In this document: piece by piece, positions 27,375 through 35,437 of the stretch
Numbering within the stretch: position 1 is the first letter of the stretch
Layout of the letters: each line of letters opens with the position of its first letter
Source: JAAXKN01 sp050258815
GTDB taxonomy: Bacteria; Bacteroidota; Ignavibacteria; Ignavibacteriales; SURF-24
DNA length: 52,113 bases
Direction of reading: 5' to 3'
NCBI GenBank assembly: GCA_050258815.1
Contig: JBLMZM010000157.1
Span: 1-52,113, forward strand
Translations under genes and position numbers: made by a program
Notes under the pieces: model-generated
Told to the model about the DNA's origin: nothing
What the model saw: only the letters and a program-made list of their open reading frames with translations
Database searches by the model: none

Positions 27375-28478
27375 ATGAATTTTAAGAAATATATACTGCC
27401 TTTAATTATAGCTGTTTTTGCATTTATTGCACTTAACTGCGATACTAATAAACTTGACATTAATGGTATTGTAAGCTCCCAGTCCGGCCAGAACAATGGG
27501 AAGATAGGTGATACGCTTTATATAAAGCAAAACCAGGATTGGACTGGTTTTAACAAGCCGATGGATATAATTGTCGGACATGAACCATTCATTTATGTTG
27601 CCGATACTTACAACAACAGGGTTGTAATGCTCAACCTTAACGGAGATATCCTGGGAAGCAAAACCATTATGCATCCGGTTGCACTTGCACAGGATTATCA
27701 GGATAATCTGATTGTATGCGCATCATTTGATACAACTATTCAGGGATCCCCCTCGACGGTCAGCGCCGTTTATAAAATAAATCTTGTAGCCAGTGGCCAC
27801 AATATTGCATCTGCTCCAATAAGCAGGATTCTTCCTACCAGTAATGATTTCAGATTTATTGATGAGGTAAAGCGCCGCGAGTATACCGGGGTTTGCGTAT
27901 TCTACGATAATTCGTTCTATGTTAGCAGGAGCGGCTCTGAGAATAACAGTCCGGTTGATCCTGATAATTCAATTCTAATATTTCAGAAAACTATTTCAGG
28001 CGGGGTTAAAAAGGATACTCTTATAGGACGTGTCCCGCTTATAACTCCGGAAGGAACCGGACTCGTTTCAGCAAATAAAATAAGCTCGCTTACGTCTTTC
28101 AACCGCAGGAACTTTGATTGTATTGTCACTTTAGTCGGGGAGAACAGCTTTAGAACACAATGGCTGCAATTTGTCTCAACCGGTGTTTTTACTGGTTATG
28201 TCAGCAGGCTTCAGCCTTCAAATGCAGCAATGATGTCAGTAAACCGTTTCTGGCAGCCCGAAGATGCAGCGGTTGATAATTCCGGAAATATCTATGTCGC
28301 TGACGCATTAAAGGATAGTGTATTCAAGTTTAATGCATATGGCGAGGAACTGCAATCCTTTGGAGGGCCGTCAGTTTTCAAACATCCTCATGCCATTGCA
28401 GTATATGATAAAATCCTATATGTTGCCGATACTGACAATGACCGCATTTTAAGATTTGTCCTTTCAACTGATCTGTAA
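27375..28478 (+). CDS. NHL-repeat beta-propeller lipoprotein
   Basis: The 367-residue protein starts directly after the PorV-like stop. It has a signal peptide and a lipobox-like ALNC with Cys22. The body is made of NHL-type propeller blades: IYVADTYNNRVVMLNLNG, IYVADALKDSVFKFNAYGE and LYVADTDNDRILRF. NHL propellers serve as protein- or ligand-binding platforms, sometimes as lyases or hydrolases; no catalytic site can be assigned. It closes the surface cluster and is followed by the strongest hairpin of the window, so transcription very likely ends here. Confidence 0.8.
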   Translation: MNFKKYILPLIIAVFAFIALNCDTNKLDINGIVSSQSGQNNGKIGDTLYIKQNQDWTGFNKPMDIIVGHEPFIYVADTYNNRVVMLNLNGDILGSKTIMHPVALAQDYQDNLIVCASFDTTIQGSPSTVSAVYKINLVASGHNIASAPISRILPTSNDFRFIDEVKRREYTGVCVFYDNSFYVSRSGSENNSPVDPDNSILIFQKTISGGVKKDTLIGRVPLITPEGTGLVSANKISSLTSFNRRNFDCIVTLVGENSFRTQWLQFVSTGVFTGYVSRLQPSNAAMMSVNRFWQPEDAAVDNSGNIYVADALKDSVFKFNAYGEELQSFGGPSVFKHPHAIAVYDKILYVADTDNDRILRFVLSTDL

Positions 28479-28481
28479 GCT

Positions 28482-28532
28482 AAAGGTAATGCTGCCAAAT
28501 ATTGAATTTTCAACATTGGCAGCATTACCTTT
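28482..28532 (+). terminator. strong hairpin terminator of the surface cluster
   Basis: A perfect 17-bp stem joins 28482-28498 and 28516-28532 (AAAGGTAATGCTGCCAA and its complement), and the inner bases TTGA/TCAA can extend it. It begins 4 bases after the stop of the NHL lipoprotein and is followed by CTCTTACTT. No gene lies on the other strand close by. Confidence 0.85.
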
Positions 28533-28724
28533 CTCTTACTTATATTCATGATTACTCTACTATTATTACAGTTTTCCCAAGTTTACTATTGAGCATTTGT
28601 GCATATAACTGAATTTTCTCGGTGAATAATCTTTGCAGCATAATAATTTTTGAGGAATTTATTGAAAAGAAATGGATATTTATTTAATTTATACTTTATT
28701 TAATTTGAACTTTAAGGAAGAAAA

Positions 28725-30134
28725 ATGGGCAATATTGAAGGCAAAGTAGTTCAAGTAATCGGGCCTGTTGTAGATATTGATTTTGAAGTCGGGTATTTAC
28801 CTAGTATTTTCAATGCTATTAAAATACCTCGTACAAATACTGAAGGTAAACAGGATCAGCTTACGGTAGAAGTCCAGCAGCACCTGGGTGAAAACAGGGT
28901 GCGGGCTGTTGCTATGGATACAACAGATGGCCTTGTGCGCGGGATGACTGCGTACGATACCGGTGCTCCGATTACAGTGCCTGTTGGACCAGAAACATTA
29001 GGCAGGCTTATAAATGTTATTGGAGAAGGTATTGACGGGCTGGGTGAAATAAAAACTTCAAAGACATATCCGATTCACCGTCCCGCTCCAAAATTCAAAA
29101 ATCTTTCAACCAGTCAGGAAATGTTTGAGACTGGTATAAAAGTTATCGACCTTCTTGAGCCTTATTCCAAAGGCGGAAAAACAGGTCTGTTTGGCGGTGC
29201 AGGTGTAGGCAAGACTGTTGTTATTTTGGAATTGATCCATAATATCGCACAACATCATGGTGGATTTTCTGTATTTGCCGGTGTTGGCGAAAGAACCAGG
29301 GAAGGTAATGACCTTTGGCTGGAAATGAAAGAATCTGGTGTATTAAGTAAAACATGTCTTGTTTTTGGACAGATGAATGAACCTCCCGGAGCGAGACTCA
29401 GAGTTGGCCTGACTGGACTTACGATGGCAGAGTATTTCCGTGATGAAGAAGGGAAAGATGTGCTTTTGTTCATCGATAATATTTTCCGTTTTACACAGGC
29501 CGGTTCAGAAGTAAGCGCACTGCTGGGCAGAATGCCTTCTGCAGTTGGTTACCAGCCTAACCTGGCTACGGAAATGGGTGCTTTGCAGGAAAGAATTACC
29601 TCTACTGATAAGGGTTCTGTTACTTCAGTTCAGGCAATCTATGTACCGGCAGATGACTTAACTGACCCTGCTCCGGCAGCGGCTTTTGCTCACCTGGATG
29701 CTACAACTGTATTAAGCCGTCAGATTTCTGAATTGGGTATTTATCCCGCAGTTGATCCTTTGGAATCATCATCACGAATTCTTGAACCTGGTATAGTCGG
29801 ACAGGAACATTTTCAGGTTGCAAAGAGAGTTAAGGAAATATTGCAGCAATACAAGGATCTGCAGGATATTATTAATATTCTTGGTATGGATGAATTGTCT
29901 GAAGAAGATAAAGTTACTGTAAGGCGTGCAAGAAGAATTCAGCGTTTCTTCAGTCAGCCGTTCTTTGTGGCCGAACAATTTACAGGTTATGAAGGCAAAT
30001 ATGTAAAACTGGAAGACACCATCAGAGGCTTCAAGGGAATCATCAATGGTGAATATGACGATCTGCCAGAGGCAGCTTTTATGTTCGTTGGTACCATTGA
30101 AGAAGCAGTGGAAAAAGCCAAAAAGTTGCGGTAA
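28725..30134 (+). CDS. atpD: F1Fo ATP synthase subunit beta
   Basis: The 469-residue catalytic beta subunit of the F1 sector is complete. The Walker A loop is GGAGVGKTV, the Walker B strand is VLLFIDNIF, and the FAGVGERTREGNDL segment with the catalytic glutamate is intact. ALLGRMPSAVGYQPNLATEM is also present as in all F-type beta subunits. It is followed three bases later by atpC. The other subunits (alpha, gamma, delta, a, b, c) are not in the window, so this is the separated atpDC pair seen in Chlorobi and some Bacteroidota. A 246-base AT-rich region upstream holds the terminator of the previous cluster and presumably the atp promoter. GAAGG about 8 bases before the ATG serves as ribosome binding site. 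Confidence 0.98.
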   Translation: MGNIEGKVVQVIGPVVDIDFEVGYLPSIFNAIKIPRTNTEGKQDQLTVEVQQHLGENRVRAVAMDTTDGLVRGMTAYDTGAPITVPVGPETLGRLINVIGEGIDGLGEIKTSKTYPIHRPAPKFKNLSTSQEMFETGIKVIDLLEPYSKGGKTGLFGGAGVGKTVVILELIHNIAQHHGGFSVFAGVGERTREGNDLWLEMKESGVLSKTCLVFGQMNEPPGARLRVGLTGLTMAEYFRDEEGKDVLLFIDNIFRFTQAGSEVSALLGRMPSAVGYQPNLATEMGALQERITSTDKGSVTSVQAIYVPADDLTDPAPAAAFAHLDATTVLSRQISELGIYPAVDPLESSSRILEPGIVGQEHFQVAKRVKEILQQYKDLQDIINILGMDELSEEDKVTVRRARRIQRFFSQPFFVAEQFTGYEGKYVKLEDTIRGFKGIINGEYDDLPEAAFMFVGTIEEAVEKAKKLR

Positions 30135-30137
30135 AAT

Positions 30138-30557
30138 ATGAAAGAATTATTTTTAGAAGTAATTTCACCGTCAAAAATTGCATATGCCGGGAACATTAGA
30201 TCCATTACCTTACCCGGAACTATGGGAAGTTTCCAGGTATTGTATAATCATGCTCCATTGATCAGCACAATTGAAATAGGCAAGGTAAAAATTGTAGATG
30301 AGAACGGTTCAGTTCGATATTTTGCCACCGGTGGCGGGACCGTTGAAGTAAAAGACAACAAGGTACTTTTGCTTGCCGAAAGTTTTGAGGATCCTCTTGA
30401 AATTGATATTGAAAGAGCACAAAATTCTCTGCAAAGGGCAAAAGAACGTCTAAAGACGAGAAGTGAGCATCTTGATGTAGAGCGTGCTGAAGCTTCGATT
30501 GCCCGGGCATTAAATAGAATTAATGTTTCGGCAAAATATAAATCCGCAACACTGTAG
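30138..30557 (+). CDS. atpC: F1Fo ATP synthase subunit epsilon
   Basis: The 139-residue epsilon subunit forms part of the central stalk and regulates ATP hydrolysis. The N-terminal beta-sandwich shows LPGTMGSFQVLYNHAPLIS and FATGGGTVEVKDNKVLLLAES, and a C-terminal two-helix part follows (residues about 88-135), so it is a full-length form. It lies three bases after atpD. It ends with a TAG stop, which shows that TAG is read as a normal stop in this genome. A hairpin follows at 30585-30629. Confidence 0.95.
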   Translation: MKELFLEVISPSKIAYAGNIRSITLPGTMGSFQVLYNHAPLISTIEIGKVKIVDENGSVRYFATGGGTVEVKDNKVLLLAESFEDPLEIDIERAQNSLQRAKERLKTRSEHLDVERAEASIARALNRINVSAKYKSATL

Positions 30558-30584
30558 TCTTACAGCGTTGGAGAATGTTATTCC

Positions 30585-30629
30585 AACAGGACTGAACCCG
30601 GCCATATGGCTCACGGTTTCAGTCCTGTT
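30585..30629. terminator. hairpin between convergent atpC and YtxH genes
   Basis: A 12-bp perfect stem pairs 30585-30596 (AACAGGACTGAA) with 30618-30629, with a 21-base loop that contains the small palindrome GCCATATGGC. It stands 27 bases after atpC and 40 bases from the stop of the minus-strand YtxH gene, so it can end both transcripts. The T-runs are short. Confidence 0.6.
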
Positions 30630-30669
30630 CATATTTTAAATCAGAGTGTAACCAAAAAGGCCGGTGTTA

Positions 30670-31134
30670 TTACATCCTTTTTCCCATACCTTCATATTTA
30701 GGAAGTGTTTCATCTTCGTATTCGCTGAAAATGGGGTTTTTTTCTTCCATCGCTTCTTCCTGACTGCGGGGTTTTCCTTCAGTTTCAGATTCATATTCCC
30801 TGTAAGCAGCAAGCGCAGCATTGAAAGCGGTTCTCAATTTGGAAATCTCACGTTCAACTGTGTCCTTGGGTACATCATAAGTACCGGAAGCATATTTTTT
30901 TGAAAGGGCAAATACTTCCTGAGCCCTGTCCACCCAGCTGGTCGTCATAGTTTTAGTATCGCTTAATATCTTTTGGCTCTGCTGTTTTGCCTGGCTGACA
31001 TAATCATTCAGATTGTTTTTGATCTCTTTGCGGAGTTTCTTACCGGAGGTCGGAGTAAAAAGTAATGCGGCTAAACTTCCTGCCAGGCTTCCCATGATGA
31101 CCCCGAATAATACATAATTTTTGTCCCTCTTCAT
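30670..31134 (-). CDS. YtxH-domain protein
   Basis: The 154-residue protein has the YtxH layout: one N-terminal glycine-rich membrane segment (YVLFGVIMGSLAGSLAALLF), then TPTSGKKLRKEI and an amphipathic helical region, and an acidic tail. YtxH proteins are small membrane proteins of general-stress regulons in Gram-positives and common in FCB bacteria; the molecular function is not known. It is transcribed alone toward atpC. The upstream side is a 339-base gap shared with the isocitrate dehydrogenase gene. Confidence 0.8.
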   Translation of the reverse strand: MKRDKNYVLFGVIMGSLAGSLAALLFTPTSGKKLRKEIKNNLNDYVSQAKQQSQKILSDTKTMTTSWVDRAQEVFALSKKYASGTYDVPKDTVEREISKLRTAFNAALAAYREYESETEGKPRSQEEAMEEKNPIFSEYEDETLPKYEGMGKRM

Positions 31135-31473
31135 TGCATCTCCTTTTATTGTAATTATTAATAATTGGGCCGGAATAATTAAGCATTCTTGTTTTGTAAT
31201 ATTTAAAGAATACTAAATATATACCAGTTAATCAAGAATGCACGGATTTGATTAAAAACATGCCCTTACAATGAAATTTTGAGCTGCCGCATGAACTATT
31301 TAGCAGTTAAATAAGTTTATGGCTGAAGCGAACAAAATTTTTACACCTTAGAGAAAAAGGACATTTTTTCTTACATTTGTAGAATAAAATATTTATTATT
31401 TCTCAAACTAGAATGATTATTATATTATATTATAGGAAAATTCGGTGAGTAAATAATAAAAGAAGGAGGGATT
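31135..31473. other. AT-rich divergent promoter region
   Basis: This 339-base gap separates the YtxH gene (minus) and the isocitrate dehydrogenase gene (plus). It is strongly AT-rich with no open frame or hairpin of note. TACATTTG at 31372-31379 fits the -7 element (TAnnTTTG) of Bacteroidota promoters, but no good -33 TTTG stands at the right distance, so the promoter call is weak. Confidence 0.4.
31462..31470 (+). promoter_or_regulatory. strong ribosome binding site that fixes a GTG start
   Basis: GAAGGAGGG lies four bases before the GTG at 31474 and is the strongest Shine-Dalgarno sequence in the first 32 kb. It decides the GTG start for the dehydrogenase gene. Many genes in this group have poor Shine-Dalgarno sequences, so this one stands out. 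Confidence 0.75.
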
Positions 31474-32490
31474 GTGTCTTACGAATTTACTTTGATTCCG
31501 GGTGACGGGATAGGTCCGGACATAACAGAAGCTGCATTAAGAGTAATTGACCATGCCGGTGTAAAGATTCACTGGGATGTACAGATTGCGGGTATGGCCG
31601 CGATAGATAAATACAAGGATCCGCTTCCACAGAGTACGCTTGATTCAATTGCAAAAACCAAGATTGCATTGAAGGGGCCGCTTACAACACCGGTGGGTAA
31701 AGGCTTCAGAAGTGTTAACGTTGCTCTACGAAAGGAATTTGACCTGTATGTTAACGAACGTCCCGCAAAGACGTTTAAGGGAATAAAGACTCTGTATGAT
31801 CATATTGATATGGTGATTTTCAGGGAAAATCTGGAGGAATTTTACTCCGGTATTGAACATTACATAGATAGCTCACGCTCTGCAGCAGAAACAATTGGAA
31901 TTGTGACCCGACGGGGTTGCGAAAGAATACTCCGCTATGCCTTTGAATACGCCAAAAAATGCGGCCGGGAAAAGGTTACTGCGGTTCATAAGGCCAATAT
32001 TCTTAAATACACCAGCGGTTTGTTTTTAGACGTTGCCAGGGAAATAGCTCAGGAATATCCAAACATTCAGTTCAATGATAAGATTATAGATAATATGGCC
32101 ATGCAGATGGTGCTCAATCCCTATCAGTTTGACGTGATTGTTACTACTAATCTGTTTGGTGATATTTTATCCGATCTGGCAAGCGGTTTGGTTGGCGGAT
32201 TAGGTCTTGCACCTGGAGCCAACAGGGGTCCGGATGTAGCATTGTATGAGGCTGTGCACGGATCAGCACCTGATATTGCAGGGATGAATCTTGCAAATCC
32301 GTGTGCAATTATTCTTGCAACAGGGATGATGCTGCAGGACATTGGGGAGAAAGATGCAGCCTCCAGAATTGAAAAAGCCGTTGCTACTGTGATTGCTGAA
32401 GGTAAGAATGTGACGCGGGATATTAATCCCACTAATTATGTAGGTACAAAAGAAATTACAAATGCTATAATTAGAGAACTGGATAAATAA
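31474..32490 (+). CDS. NAD-type isocitrate/isopropylmalate dehydrogenase family enzyme, likely isocitrate dehydrogenase
   Basis: The 338-residue protein belongs to the beta-decarboxylating dehydrogenases. The N-terminus LIPGDGIGPDIT, the substrate loop GKGFRSVNVALRKEFDLYVN, the catalytic region HKANILKYTSGLF and the acidic metal-site strand TTNLFGDILSDL are present. The serine in GFRSVN and the asparagine match isocitrate dehydrogenases of the short NAD-dependent type, so I favour isocitrate to 2-oxoglutarate in the TCA cycle over isopropylmalate. The nucleotide site HGSAPDIAGMNLANP suggests NAD rather than NADP, since the NADP-type lysine/tyrosine are not evident. The start is GTG, set by the GGAGG upstream. 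An MFS gene follows after three bases. Confidence 0.85.
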   Translation: MSYEFTLIPGDGIGPDITEAALRVIDHAGVKIHWDVQIAGMAAIDKYKDPLPQSTLDSIAKTKIALKGPLTTPVGKGFRSVNVALRKEFDLYVNERPAKTFKGIKTLYDHIDMVIFRENLEEFYSGIEHYIDSSRSAAETIGIVTRRGCERILRYAFEYAKKCGREKVTAVHKANILKYTSGLFLDVAREIAQEYPNIQFNDKIIDNMAMQMVLNPYQFDVIVTTNLFGDILSDLASGLVGGLGLAPGANRGPDVALYEAVHGSAPDIAGMNLANPCAIILATGMMLQDIGEKDAASRIEKAVATVIAEGKNVTRDINPTNYVGTKEITNAIIRELDK

Positions 32491-32493
32491 TTT

Positions 32494-33723
32494 ATGCGAA
32501 AATCTTCACTGTCTGTCATATTTCTGACAGTTTTTATAGATCTGATGGGGTTTGGCATTCTCATTCCGATTCTTCCCACATTTGCAACGAAAGATCTGGG
32601 GATTTCTGAATTTGGGATTGGAATTCTTTTTGCCAGTTTTTCACTGATACAGTTTATTTTTAATCCGATATTAGGAAAGATTTCCGATAAATACGGGAGA
32701 AGACCTGTTATCCTGCTTTCACTTATGTCAACAGTTACTTCTTATATTATTTTTAGTTTTTCAAATTCTTTCCTTTTATTACTGATTTCCAGAATACTAG
32801 GCGGGTTTGGAGGCAGCAATATTGCAGTTGCACAGGCTTATATTGCAGACATTACACCAAAGGAAGAGCGTTCTAAAGGAATGGGAATCATTGGGATGGC
32901 TTTCGGCCTGGGGTTTGTGTTTGGACCCATGATCGGGGGAATACTCTCAAAATACGGTTATCCATTTACGGGATTTGCCAGTGCAGGTTTTTCTTCAATT
33001 GCACTTATCTTCGCATTTCTGTTTCTTAAGGAGACAATTGATGTAAGCAAAACAAGGAAGCAGCCATTTAAAAACAGGAAGATATTTGACCTGGAATATA
33101 CCTACAAGACACTTAAACATCCTGATGTGGGTCTTCTAATCCTATTATTTTTTGTAATTACCTTTTCCGGCGCAAACATATATGGAACATTTGCCCTTCT
33201 GGGGTATAAAATTTACCACATGAGCAACCAGCAAATTGGTTATCAGTTTGGAATAATGGGTGTTGTCGGGGCCATTATCCAGGGCGGTTTCATCAGGATG
33301 CTGACAGAAAAATATTCTGAAAAAGCTTTGATTCTTGCCGGTGCATTTATAATGATTTTCGGATTAGGTCTGCTGCCATACGGAGGCAACTTTTTAGGAC
33401 TGGCAATAGTTATTTCTGTTCTGGCAATTGGCAGCGGAATAATTCAACCCGTAGTCCTGAGTATGATAAGCAAATACTCCTCTGAACATGAGCAGGGGAC
33501 AATCCTGGGGCTTAATCAGTCACTGTCTGCCCTGGCAAGGGTTTTGGGTCCATTATGGGGTGGATTTGCATTTGAATTCATAGGCTATCAATTCCCGTTT
33601 ATTACGGGTGCTGCTTTTATGGTGGTTACTTTCTTATTCTCAATTAAATACATAAAGGCAGATAAATATTCAAAATCAGGAAAGGATAGTATGGTTTATA
33701 AAAAAGTTGAAAGTGAGATATAA
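32494..33723 (+). CDS. MFS transporter, DHA1/TetA-like
   Basis: The 409-residue protein has twelve membrane segments and MFS motif A as GKISDKYGRRPVILLS between segments 2 and 3, with a motif-C-like GMAFGLGFVFGPMIGG in segment 5, which marks proton-driven antiporters. The style is that of TetA/multidrug exporters of the DHA1 group. It starts three bases after the dehydrogenase and its stop touches the start of dusB, so the three genes are one operon. Substrate is unknown; nothing in context points to a specific drug. Confidence 0.82.
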   Translation: MRKSSLSVIFLTVFIDLMGFGILIPILPTFATKDLGISEFGIGILFASFSLIQFIFNPILGKISDKYGRRPVILLSLMSTVTSYIIFSFSNSFLLLLISRILGGFGGSNIAVAQAYIADITPKEERSKGMGIIGMAFGLGFVFGPMIGGILSKYGYPFTGFASAGFSSIALIFAFLFLKETIDVSKTRKQPFKNRKIFDLEYTYKTLKHPDVGLLILLFFVITFSGANIYGTFALLGYKIYHMSNQQIGYQFGIMGVVGAIIQGGFIRMLTEKYSEKALILAGAFIMIFGLGLLPYGGNFLGLAIVISVLAIGSGIIQPVVLSMISKYSSEHEQGTILGLNQSLSALARVLGPLWGGFAFEFIGYQFPFITGAAFMVVTFLFSIKYIKADKYSKSGKDSMVYKKVESEI

Positions 33724-34740
33724 ATGTTTAAGGTAGGAAATATTTCTGTTGAAAGGGCTTTGTTACTGGCTCCCATGGAAGATGTTACTGATATTTCTTT
33801 CAGAAATATATGCAAATCGTTCGGGGCAGATATAGTTTATACGGAATTTGTAAACTCGGAAGGTCTGATCAGGTCTGTTGAAAAGACTAATAAAAAGCTG
33901 AAAATTACGGAAAATGAAAGACCCGTTGGTATTCAGATCTATGGTGAAAGTATTGATTCAATGGTCAGGGCTGCACAGATTGCAGAAGCTGAAAATCCGG
34001 ACATTATTGATATTAATGCGGGGTGCTGGGTAAAAAAGGTTGCAAACCGCGGGGCAGGTGCCGGATTACTGAAAGATCCTCCATATTTACAGAAAATGGT
34101 TAAGTCAATTGTTGATGCAGTACAGCTTCCAGTTACAGTGAAGACCCGTATTGGCTGGGACAATGATAGCATCATGATTCTGGATATTGCCAAAAGGATT
34201 GAAGATGCAGGGGCAAAAGCCTTAACAATTCACTGCAGAACCAGGCAGCAGGGGCATTCGGGCGACCCAGACTGGGAATGGATAGACAGGGTTAAAGATG
34301 TTGTGGACATGCCTGTTGTGCTTAACGGCGGGGTTTTTACGGCTGAAGATGTTAAGAATGTATTTGAAAATACCAGAGCTGACGGTGTGATGATCGCAAG
34401 GGGTGCAATTGCCAATCCCTGGATTTTCAAGGAAGCAAAGGAACTGCTTTCGCAGGGATATGTTTCTACCGTGCTTACAAAAGAGATAAGAATCGGCACG
34501 GCTTTGATGCATCTGAAGGATTCAATTGAAATTAAAGGGGAAAGAAGAGCAATACTTGAATTCAGGAAGTATTATACATCTTACCTGAAAGGGCTTTATG
34601 GAGTGTCTGCAGTGAGACAGGACCTGATGAAATTAACTGATTTTATCTCAGTTGAAGCCCGTTTGCTGGAATATCTTGAACAATTAAATTTTGAGACCGG
34701 GGTGCAGGATCCGGAAATTGATATAGTGGGTGAAAACTAA
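33724..34740 (+). CDS. dusB: tRNA-dihydrouridine synthase (DusB-like)
   Basis: The 338-residue flavoenzyme reduces uridines in the tRNA D-loop. It has the TIM-barrel start LLAPMEDVTDISFRNIC, the flavin-site residues, TVKTRIGWDNDS, and the catalytic cysteine in INAGCWVKKVANRGAGAGLL. The usual sequence after the cysteine is CPVKK or CPxKK; here proline is replaced by tryptophan, which is noted as odd but does not touch a catalytic residue. LTIHCRTRQQGHSG matches the tRNA/phosphate region. The start codon abuts the stop of the MFS gene. DusB is the best fit among Dus subfamilies for this clade. Confidence 0.9.
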   Translation: MFKVGNISVERALLLAPMEDVTDISFRNICKSFGADIVYTEFVNSEGLIRSVEKTNKKLKITENERPVGIQIYGESIDSMVRAAQIAEAENPDIIDINAGCWVKKVANRGAGAGLLKDPPYLQKMVKSIVDAVQLPVTVKTRIGWDNDSIMILDIAKRIEDAGAKALTIHCRTRQQGHSGDPDWEWIDRVKDVVDMPVVLNGGVFTAEDVKNVFENTRADGVMIARGAIANPWIFKEAKELLSQGYVSTVLTKEIRIGTALMHLKDSIEIKGERRAILEFRKYYTSYLKGLYGVSAVRQDLMKLTDFISVEARLLEYLEQLNFETGVQDPEIDIVGEN

Positions 34741-34759
34741 CAGGGGTATTGGGAAATAA

Positions 34760-35365
34760 TTGGAAGAGAGAACATTTTCGCATAAGGCGGCCAGGATTAT
34801 ATCTACAATAATGGTTCCGCCTAGTTTTACTATACTCATTTTTATTTATTTTGCTTTTTCTCTTGAAACAAGCACCCGTAATATATTTCTGGTAATTGCT
34901 GTAGCGCTTTCATTCGGTTTTTTGTTCCAGATACTTATGTTCTTCTTTTTCAGGAGAAGGGGAATGATTGCCGATATGGATGCTTCGGTAAAAGAAGAAA
35001 GAACCCTCCCATTTTTTGTTGCTGTGGTGATCTATTTGTGCGGACTCATCGTCCTGATCCAGGGAAAAGTTAATCCATTAACCGTTTCCTTTTGGTTTTG
35101 TTATATTTCCAATACACTGATAGTGATATTTATTAACCGGCATTGGAAAATAAGCGCCCATGCCCTGGGTGCGGCCGGACCCTTGGGTGCGCTGGCCTAC
35201 ATGTTAGGAATAAAAAGCATTTAGTTTTTTATGAATCTGCCGGTAATAGGCTGGGCCAGATTAAAGTTGGAGCGGCATACTTTAGCACAGGTGGTGGCCG
35301 GCAGTATAGTCGGATTCCTGTTTACATATTTTCAGATTTCTTTTCTGATAGGATATTTCGGTTAG
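34760..35365 (+). pseudogene. PAP2-like membrane phosphatase, interrupted by an in-frame TAG
   Basis: The frame opens at a TTG at 34760 and stops at TAG 35222-35224 after 154 residues. The same frame then continues without a shift to TAG 35363-35365, adding FFMNLPVIGWARLKLERHT and AQVVAGSIVGFLF. Together these make a PAP2 (type 2 phosphatidic acid phosphatase-like) C-terminus: KISAHALGAAGPLGALAYML, then WARLKLERHTLAQVVAG, where the two conserved histidines fall on either side of the stop. The full product would be about 201 residues with several membrane helices. So one nonsense codon removes the second catalytic histidine. It could be a recent pseudogene or a sequence error near the T6 run after the stop; TAG recoding is unlikely because TAG is used as a normal stop elsewhere. 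Confidence 0.7.
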
Positions 35366-35437
35366 AAACGGCTGCCGGGATAATAAGACTAACCCTTCCA
35401 GATGACAATATTTAATTAATATTTTAAAGGCGTCAAA

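Noticed and set aside
17518..28478. A complete type IX secretion machine or a polysaccharide utilisation locus
   Set aside because: Only a PorV/PorQ-family protein and cargo-type proteins are present; no PorK/L/M/N, Sov, PorU, SusD or glycoside hydrolase gene was recognised.
35222..35224. TAG as a recoded sense codon (for example pyrrolysine)
   Set aside because: atpC and the PAP2 frame itself end in TAG, no pyl genes were seen, and the simpler reading is a nonsense mutation or read error.
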